Source: Bolinopsis microptera
Taxonomy: Eukaryota; Ctenophora; Tentaculata; Lobata; Bolinopsidae
NCBI RefSeq assembly: GCF_026151205.1
Contig: NC_087072.1
Location: forward strand, 12,066,169 to 12,130,168
Direction: 5' to 3'
DNA: 64,000 bases
Below are positions 58,801-64,000 of the stretch, piece after piece. The notes beneath the pieces were generated by a model. That model made no database searches. It was not told the DNA's origin and saw nothing but the letters and a program-made list of their open reading frames with translations. Position 1 is the first letter of the stretch; each line of letters begins with the position of its first letter. The translations under genes and the position numbers were made by a program.

Positions 58801-59385
58801 TTGGATATACGGTTCATGGAATCCATTTAATGTGATGTCGTTTATTCCGTTAGGCAATTTTTCTAGTGTGCAGTTAGTTTCGTTAAAACACAATACATCA
58901 TACTTATCATATATTTCTATATCTTCTCGTAGTTGATCAATATTTTTGAAAAGGGATCTGATATTCATGGAAAATGTTTTAAGTTGAGAGGATGTCGACC
59001 TTTTTACGTTACGTTGCTGTTTATACTGACAGTGAGTTAGGAAAGCCGAAATGTCACTCCATGTTGAATCCTGGTGCTCTTCATTGGTCATGGCGTCTCC
59101 AATAAGATTACATCGACTATTTTGAGCGTATGGATTATAAATAGCGCAATTAAGCTTATTGTAGTCATCGTAAATTTCATAGTAAGTCGCGTAAAATCCA
59201 GGAATAAGACTTTCACAACAGCTTGTACAACCTAAATTTTCCTTAAAACATTTGACGTGGACGTTGTTTTGGCACCATGAACAGCTGCGGATGTTTTTGG
59301 AAGAATAACACCAGCCGCTACAGCTACCACATTTTATTTTGATTTTATGACCAGAAGTATCAGTAACATTTCCATTCGCTGCCAT
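55900..59385 (-). CDS. LINE ORF2: PHD-type finger, endonuclease, reverse transcriptase
   Basis: 1161 codons, uninterrupted, ATG at 59385. Residues 19-56 have a C4HC3 pattern (C19, C22, C35, C38, H43, C46, C53, C56), a PHD-like finger. APE endonuclease about 138-370: FSMNIRSLFKN, LCFNETNC, GDFNLNLL near 290 and LSDHLAIV near 357. RT about 650-930: YRPISLLATFSKVYEKLMH, LIDFSKAFDLVDHSIL, VPQGSILGPLLF, and YADDANIFLTG at 834. The C-terminal part (SQHISAMKMKMARYIGVMYK, YCSLVWGFAAKSHIE) is CR1-like. All catalytic motifs look whole, so the protein could be functional. Confidence 0.92.
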   Translation of the reverse strand: MAANGNVTDTSGHKIKIKCGSCSGWCYSSKNIRSCSWCQNNVHVKCFKENLGCTSCCESLIPGFYATYYEIYDDYNKLNCAIYNPYAQNSRCNLIGDAMTNEEHQDSTWSDISAFLTHCQYKQQRNVKRSTSSQLKTFSMNIRSLFKNIDQLREDIEIYDKYDVLCFNETNCTLEKLPNGINDITLNGFHEPYIQDPIRTSGKGGGLAIYIHKRVADSDKIDVFNPNPEPSNTSGEFQFIKIHQCKGYNRTKIIGNVYRSPARKPEAFLEIFKSTLHNLGRHSRKHMTLHGDFNLNLLKHSSNQACQSIIDIASSYGFIQIVSHPTRITDHSATLIDHIYTNNLEDTISCNVLTTDLSDHLAIVTTINLDNTSNSSYRSASYNQNPTQTNVRSFNEANNHKFRDLIMEENWSVILTNTPDANQQFDCLNSAYNRIYNAAYPTKRQSERRQNERVNPKPWILPWLEEAIERKNQAYHDFVKEPVDRNQLKYDRLKKFCTKHVDKAKNIHYKKFFEQHKDNSKKQWQMINGLLNRKPSKPTSIKLSDENGQVSTPAAVAEKFNDHFSNIAPKIKSEISSRTTFDPGGAQGTLRNPSPNSIYIKPVTTTEVQDVINLFKNKATLDTKIQPLKIANSCHNFTTVLAHVVNSSFEQGVFPQALKTAKVVPVHKGGSKTDIKNYRPISLLATFSKVYEKLMHNRVINFLDTYNILCENQYGFRPGRSCEHALLNAKDRILNSMSKKQVTLLLLIDFSKAFDLVDHSILLNKLEHYGIRGLALNWFKSYLMNRNQFVSIGSSESSANPIIYGVPQGSILGPLLFIIYINDLPQISEIANFIMYADDANIFLTGENINEVYDKLKILSDVLVKWVDSNGLALNLKKTNYMIFSRQRNLIYRDVVISGVTIERKTEARFLGVIIDNKLNWSQHISAMKMKMARYIGVMYKLKKYLPLEARLQIYHSFVQSHLNYCSLVWGFAAKSHIETLFVKQKMGLRAILPGFVNYWYKDGTPPASTKSGFYVHKILTVHSIIVKNALVFIHKLKNFPSLVPPSIKKTIPNSAPIFNVADPDSSLTTLWSDEYGKHPYNNSVFYKGPLLAINRYSVAATSLPSLFNLNIYKRCIKNMLIDQQNEGIADEWPNFMLYNITGLRKSERNINRNANNNSVP

Positions 59386-60134
59386 TTTAAGTTAACTCTT
59401 ATGCTTGTGGAGGAATTAGAGAATAAAAAATGTATAAATTTATAAATAACGTAAAATATATCTATACTAGTGCAAATCAGATTCTTTCACGAGAACCGGA
59501 GGTCCTGTATGCTACAGAATCGTGATCTGAGTCTTATCTACTTATTTGTTAAAAATATTCGCTAAATCAAATGTTACAATATAGTGCCCTTATCTCGATT
59601 TTCGGGCTTATCAGTATGATAATATGACTTTACCTAAAGTGTATATTAAGTCGTTGTGATTTGTATGTTGTTGTGTGAAATTGTTTCGTTGTGTAGTTTT
59701 GTGTGGTGATTTTTGCTATTTAGTTGTTTGTGAAGTTTTCGAAAATACTGTTGCACTGAACTTTGACTGAGGAAACGTGCTTGATGCTGATTTACCAGAG
59801 AAGCTTCTATGATTATTAAATAAAATGTGCACAGTTTTGTTTGGTAATGTGAAAATGTTTTAGGAAATGTATGGTGGGATGATAAGAGACAAAAATGCTT
59901 GATAGTTAAAGAATGTTCATCAGTTCATCTGATAAGCTTAAGAAGATAAGCATTTTCGACCAATCAGATCATTTCTTCAAAAATCGATCGTGGTAGCAAT
60001 CAAATGATGAATTTGGATGAGGAGTGAGGATGTACTGAAAAAGATATGAAAATACTTGATGATATGCATAATTTAAGGGCTTGACAGAAAAGGTTGATTT
60101 TTATATAATTATTAATTCATTTATGGATTAGTGC
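59386..60134 (-). other. Spacer between LINE ORF1 and ORF2
   Basis: About 750 bp without a frame, long for this LINE type, where the two frames usually lie close together. No insertion signature seen. Confidence 0.5.
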
Positions 60135-61562
60135 TCAACCACGGTGATATCTGAAAGGACTGTTAGGCTCATGGTGGTAGAGCCACGCACAGTTCCTGTG
60201 GCGTGGCAGTTCTGATCCACATAACTTGCCAACGCAGTTGACAAGTTCATATGCAACAGCCCTTCTGACATCGTGATGTAAAAGGATGCCATGCTTATCA
60301 TTGCGGTCCCATACGTAGTATGAATGAACCCGCTTGATAACGGCATGGGCATCGTAAAATGTCAGATTGGGAATCACCCTGGCGAGATTCACCATACATA
60401 GATTAAAATCATCAATTTCTCTGTTCAACCAACCAATTCTAGTTAAAGACAAAGCACAAAAAACAAACTGTGTGCTTTTGTTGCTCTTACAGCTTTCGAC
60501 AAGGCGGGGACAAAAGTTATCAGCCAGACTCTTGGCAGATTTTCCATACCGTGAAAGATCGTTTATGCCACATGAGATGATCACAGTTTTGGCATGTTTG
60601 AGGTCATGATCTAAAGAGTCTATGAGCTGGTAGTTCAAACGCTTCTGACAGCGGTGGCCGGGTATCTGATCGAACAACCATTCAGGTGTTTCACGATGAA
60701 TAGAGTCATGAATGAATAGGACCCTGGAGTGACGAGACTGAGAGGAGGAGTTCTGAGCTGGAGGGGCAACAGGTGGTATCCGATGGAGAGCTGGAGGTGC
60801 AGGCACAGTGCATGACTCTTGTTGTTTCAGTTTGCGGAAAGTCAGTGAAATGCGTGGAAACCTTGCCGAGATATCGCGGTCAATGCCGTGGCGCCAGTTG
60901 TCCTGATCTGCTCGTGACATGACGTAAAGTGAACCGTGCACAAGTGGAATGTTACGCTCGACAAAGGGGCCTACTGTACTTGATATCCTAAGGTTTCTAG
61001 GTGCTCCAATCGACACTGTATAAATTTGACTATCCTCCATTATGCTAGGTTCGCTGTCTTTATGCATCGGTATGCCGACCGATCCGTCCTTGTATAAAGT
61101 GCAAAGGCAAGTGTAGTTCTCTGGGGTTATGTCAGCGTCCAGTTTTTGCAGTTGCTCGTACACACGTTCCAGAGTGGGTGGAAGTGGCCCAACAGAGACA
61201 GGATGTGAGGTTCTGCCGTACGTGTAGGGGACGGAGCCATAATAAGTTGTGATACGGCCTCCAGGGTGGTGCATGTCGAAGTTTTGCTCACTTGAAACTT
61301 TATCAAAAGTTAACTCGGAAAGATCGCACTCTAAAAGTCTTACCGGCGAATGAGGCATACTTGTAACTTCTCTGGAAGTGTCGAGGTTCTGCGAGGGGGC
61401 TTCAGAGATGAGAGTTGCAGTCTGCTGTGTGATGAGGGTGGTCTGTTTCTTCGTTTCATCAGAGACTTCTTCGATCGCCGTCAGAGCACGTTCTGTTAGA
61501 TGTTTCACCGCCTTCTCGCACTCCCCATTATCAAATAATTTGTTTTCTGTGGAAACGGTGCG
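60135..61562 (-). CDS. LINE ORF1: AlkB-like dioxygenase + SGNH hydrolase
   Basis: Open from after a TAG at 61565; counted from the GTG codon at 61508 it has 457 residues. No ATG precedes the first Met at about residue 51, so the start is lost or non-ATG. Residues 85-226 are AlkB-like: RITTYYGSVPYTYGR, NYTCLCTLYKDGSVGIPMHK with Fe ligands H149 and D151, VSIGAPRNLRI, HGSLYVMS, H207 in NWRHGI, and R219/R225 in PRISLTFR for 2-oxoglutarate. All key residues are present. A Pro/Ser linker (232-260) leads to an SGNH hydrolase: FIHDSIHRE (block I, HDS for usual GDS), ISCGINDLSR (GxND), and LLHHD at the end. Known AlkB proteins remove alkyl groups from nucleic acid; SGNH domains are known in CR1 ORF1. 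The combined role here is inference. Confidence 0.85.
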   Translation of the reverse strand, partial: RTVSTENKLFDNGECEKAVKHLTERALTAIEEVSDETKKQTTLITQQTATLISEAPSQNLDTSREVTSMPHSPVRLLECDLSELTFDKVSSEQNFDMHHPGGRITTYYGSVPYTYGRTSHPVSVGPLPPTLERVYEQLQKLDADITPENYTCLCTLYKDGSVGIPMHKDSEPSIMEDSQIYTVSIGAPRNLRISSTVGPFVERNIPLVHGSLYVMSRADQDNWRHGIDRDISARFPRISLTFRKLKQQESCTVPAPPALHRIPPVAPPAQNSSSQSRHSRVLFIHDSIHRETPEWLFDQIPGHRCQKRLNYQLIDSLDHDLKHAKTVIISCGINDLSRYGKSAKSLADNFCPRLVESCKSNKSTQFVFCALSLTRIGWLNREIDDFNLCMVNLARVIPNLTFYDAHAVIKRVHSYYVWDRNDKHGILLHHDVRRAVAYELVNCVGKLCGSELPRHRNCAWLYHHEPNSPFRYHRG

Positions 61563-61639
61563 CTAGATGGTCACTGAACTGCCTATGAGGTCATTTGGGT
61601 TGGACAGGTTCGGTGTATACCCCCGTAAGTGCAACCGGG

Positions 61640-62880
61640 TTAAGCTAGGTCTGCTAGCTAGTGTCACTACATGTTCATGTCAAGAGATCGGCTATTTTTT
61701 CCCGATCCATGACTCGAAGTGCCGAAGGCACAAAAGAGTCAAGGACAAGGGTTAGCGATCGAGGTTTTTTTTGATATGTAGCTTTGCGACCGTGCGTGCG
61801 AGCATGCGTGCCCGCGCGAGCGTACGTGCCCGCGCGCCTATGCCCTATATGTCGCCCACGTTCTTGCCTGCGCAAAGTTATTTTGCGAGATATTCTGAAT
61901 TAAATAATTGTTGTCGCGCGGCACTGAACTGACCAACTAAACTGTAAATTTCACCATGATATGTACGTATCCCACTAGGCACTTATTATAATAGCATATT
62001 GTTATTATTGTTAGTATTACTATTTTGCACAGATCCGTGTCAGGTTGCATAAACAATAAAGTCAAACAATAAACATACAGTTACACGATTTTCAAATTCA
62101 ATATGGAATTAACTGGGCGGTGCTCGGCCTGTCATTCCGCTATATCTGCACACTTATAAACAGCAAAGACTGGGGACCCAGGTCATATTGAATATAATAA
62201 AATAAGCCATCACGGATCGGGAAATTGAGCGGCCATCCACAAAATAAAAGCGGCCACATTTCTTGTTATCTCACAACCCAACTCTAAACATAATCCTATG
62301 TATATAGTTAACGTGGTTGATAGATTGTCTCCAAAACCTCCAGACTAGGCTCCTACTCCAAACTCCAGTTTTTAATTAAATTTCATCCTCTGGAATAACA
62401 GAGAGGAGTTGAAAGGACTAAAATATTTTAGAATAGTAATTTCGAGATCGCAGCGTTATGTCTGTTTGATCGAACAAATGAAACTCAAAGTTCAATTACA
62501 AATATGAATATTTGCATTAAAAAGTTAAAACATTTAGATATAAAAATAATACCAGGAGTTAGAGCTTGATACACAGTTCGACACATAACATAGCTCTATA
62601 CTATAAAATGTACTATCAAGTTACAAAGTTAAAATATCATGTACAAATTTTAACGTCAGAACTAAGAAATAAGAATGTATTATACAATATTTTGTTATCG
62701 ATATTAGAAAAAGACAAAAGATAAAAATAGCATATGATTGGTTAAATACTATAAATCCCACTAGCCAGTCAAAATATTGTATCAATGGTTTTAACAGATC
62801 ATCAAATAAGTAAAGATTAATTGTAAAAACAGATTATTATGTAAGACACAAAACTTGCAGTTACTCCCCGTATCTCAGTA
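61640..62880. other. Unassigned DNA
   Basis: An alternating purine-pyrimidine GC stretch (61785-61845, GTGCGTGCGAGCATGCGTGC...) could adopt Z-DNA. 62105-62180 is the second copy of the dispersed repeat seen at 28381. No gene. Confidence 0.5.
62105..62180 (+). repeat. Dispersed repeat fragment, copy 2
   Basis: Similar to 28381-28464, sharing the blocks ACTGGGCG, TGTCATTCCGC and a GGGACC-containing end. Type unknown. Confidence 0.45.
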
Positions 62881-62889
62881 CAAGCAGTA

Positions 62890-63967
62890 AACGTATAACT
62901 ACACGTATAACTACACGTATAACTACACGTATAACTACACGTATAACTACACGTATAACTACACGTATAACTACACGTATAACTACACGTATAACTACAC
63001 GTATAACTACACGTATAACTACACGTATAACTACACGTATAACTACACGTATAACTACACGTATAACTACACGTATAACTACACGTATAACTACACGTAT
63101 AACTACACGTATAACTACACGTATAACTACACGTATAACTACACGTATAACTACACGTATAACTACACGTATAACTACACGTATAAGTACACGTATAAGT
63201 ACACGTATAACTACACGTATAACTACACGTATAACTACACGTATAACTACACGTATAACTACACGTATAACTACACGTATAACTACACGTATAACTACAC
63301 GTATAAGTACACGTATAACTACACGTATAACTACACGTATAACTACACGTATAACTACACGTATAAGTACACGTATAACTACACGTATAACTACACGTAT
63401 AACTACACGTATAACTACACGTATAACTACACGTATAACTACACGTATAACTACACGTATAAGTACACGTATAACTACACGTATAACTACACGTGTAACT
63501 ACACGTATAACTACACGTATAACTACACGTGTAACTACACGTATAACTACACGTATAACTACACGTATAACTACACGTATAACTACACGTATAACTACAC
63601 GTATAACTACACGTATAACTACACGTATAACTACACGTATAACTACACGTATAACTACACGTATAACTACACGTATAACTACACGTATAACTACACGTAT
63701 AACTACACGTATAACTACACGTATAACTACACGTATAACTACACGTATAACTACACGTATAACTACACGTATAACTACACGTATAACTACACGTATAACT
63801 ACACGTATAACTACACGTATAACTACACGTATAACTACACGTATAACTACACGTATAACTACACGTATAACTACACGTATAACTACACGTATAACTACAC
63901 GTATAACTACACGTATAACTACACGTATAACTACACGTATAACTACACGTATAACTACACGTATAAC
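62890..63967 (+). repeat. 12-bp minisatellite, about 90 copies
   Basis: Tandem ACGTATAACTAC with rare variants ACGTATAAGTAC and ACGTGTAACTAC. Since 12 is a multiple of three, it gives a long artefact frame on the minus strand. Confidence 0.99.
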
Positions 63968-64000
63968 CAGAGTAAAGGCGATTGTCACAGAGGGAGTTTA

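Larger units (their letters stand above)
55450..61580 (-). mobile_element. AlkB/SGNH-type CR1-like LINE, copy 2 (near-intact)
   Basis: Minus strand: ORF1 (61508-60135), a 750-bp gap, ORF2 (59385-55900), then a 3' part whose end is not resolved. Domain order equals that of the copy at 29676-36392. Outer limits are those of the surrounding inverted repeats and are approximate. Confidence 0.8.
55392..61624. mobile_element. Inverted-repeat element enclosing a LINE
   Basis: GGGGGCATACACC followed by GTCCAACCCAAATGG at 55392-55446 is matched on the other strand by GGGGGTATACACC and GTCCAACCCAAATGA at 61624-61585, apart from a roughly 10-bp gap. The flanking TTAA and GTAA agree at three of four positions, so the target duplication is uncertain. 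Everything between is largely the LINE. Confidence 0.65.

Noticed and set aside
62861-63988. 375-codon minus-strand frame of IRVV repeats
   Set aside because: It is the translation of a 12-bp tandem repeat; any 12-bp unit without a stop gives this.

Overview
The window is animal (metazoan) nuclear DNA, AT-rich, with spliced genes, GT..AG introns, several clades of non-LTR retrotransposons, cut-and-paste DNA transposons and very many minisatellites. Nothing in it is bacterial. The mixture of CR1/L2-like and RTE-like LINEs with DDE-type elements suggests an invertebrate or early-branching animal, but I cannot fix the phylum.

Two host genes are supported by exon reading frames that join across splice sites. 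(1) On the minus strand, 14240 down to 119, eight exons of a protein that begins with a calponin-homology (CH) domain of the MICAL-like/EHBP1 kind and continues as a Ser/Pro/Gln-rich tail. It runs off the left edge. (2) On the plus strand, 39017 to 52115, four exons of a gene whose last visible exon is the beginning of a RasGEF (CDC25-type) domain. It continues beyond the visible exons. Its third intron (39875-51970) is about 12 kb, of which 8.5 kb is one 55-bp minisatellite.

Layout: 1-14.3 kb, CH-domain gene with a 5.6-kb DNA transposon (1854-7454) in its largest intron, itself cut by a 149-bp hAT-type MITE. 15.4-17.6 kb, a candidate DNA element with 30-bp inverted repeats. 17.7-25.6 kb, broken LINEs (an L2/CR1-like end, a CR1-like end, an RTE-like copy split by a 1.6-kb DNA transposon and by another LINE end plus a 570-bp duplication). 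27-27.8 kb, a TA-flanked inverted-repeat element. 28.5-36.9 kb, a four-level nest: inverted-repeat element, LINE with 13-bp target duplication, AlkB/SGNH-type LINE with 116-bp flanking repeat, DNA transposon with 4-bp target duplication. 37.1-37.7 kb, a 322-copy GT microsatellite. 39-52.1 kb, RasGEF gene. 52.2-54 kb, a 51-bp minisatellite. 55.4-61.6 kb, a nearly intact LINE whose ORF1 joins an AlkB-like dioxygenase to an SGNH hydrolase and whose ORF2 has PHD-type zinc finger, endonuclease and reverse transcriptase, lying inside another inverted-repeat element. 62.9-64 kb, a 12-bp minisatellite.

The best candidates for something little described are the AlkB-SGNH ORF1 of the LINE family (seen twice), the 4-bp-TSD GGGCA transposons with private repeated motifs, and the 155-copy array whose every unit carries what looks like a branch point and 3' splice site.
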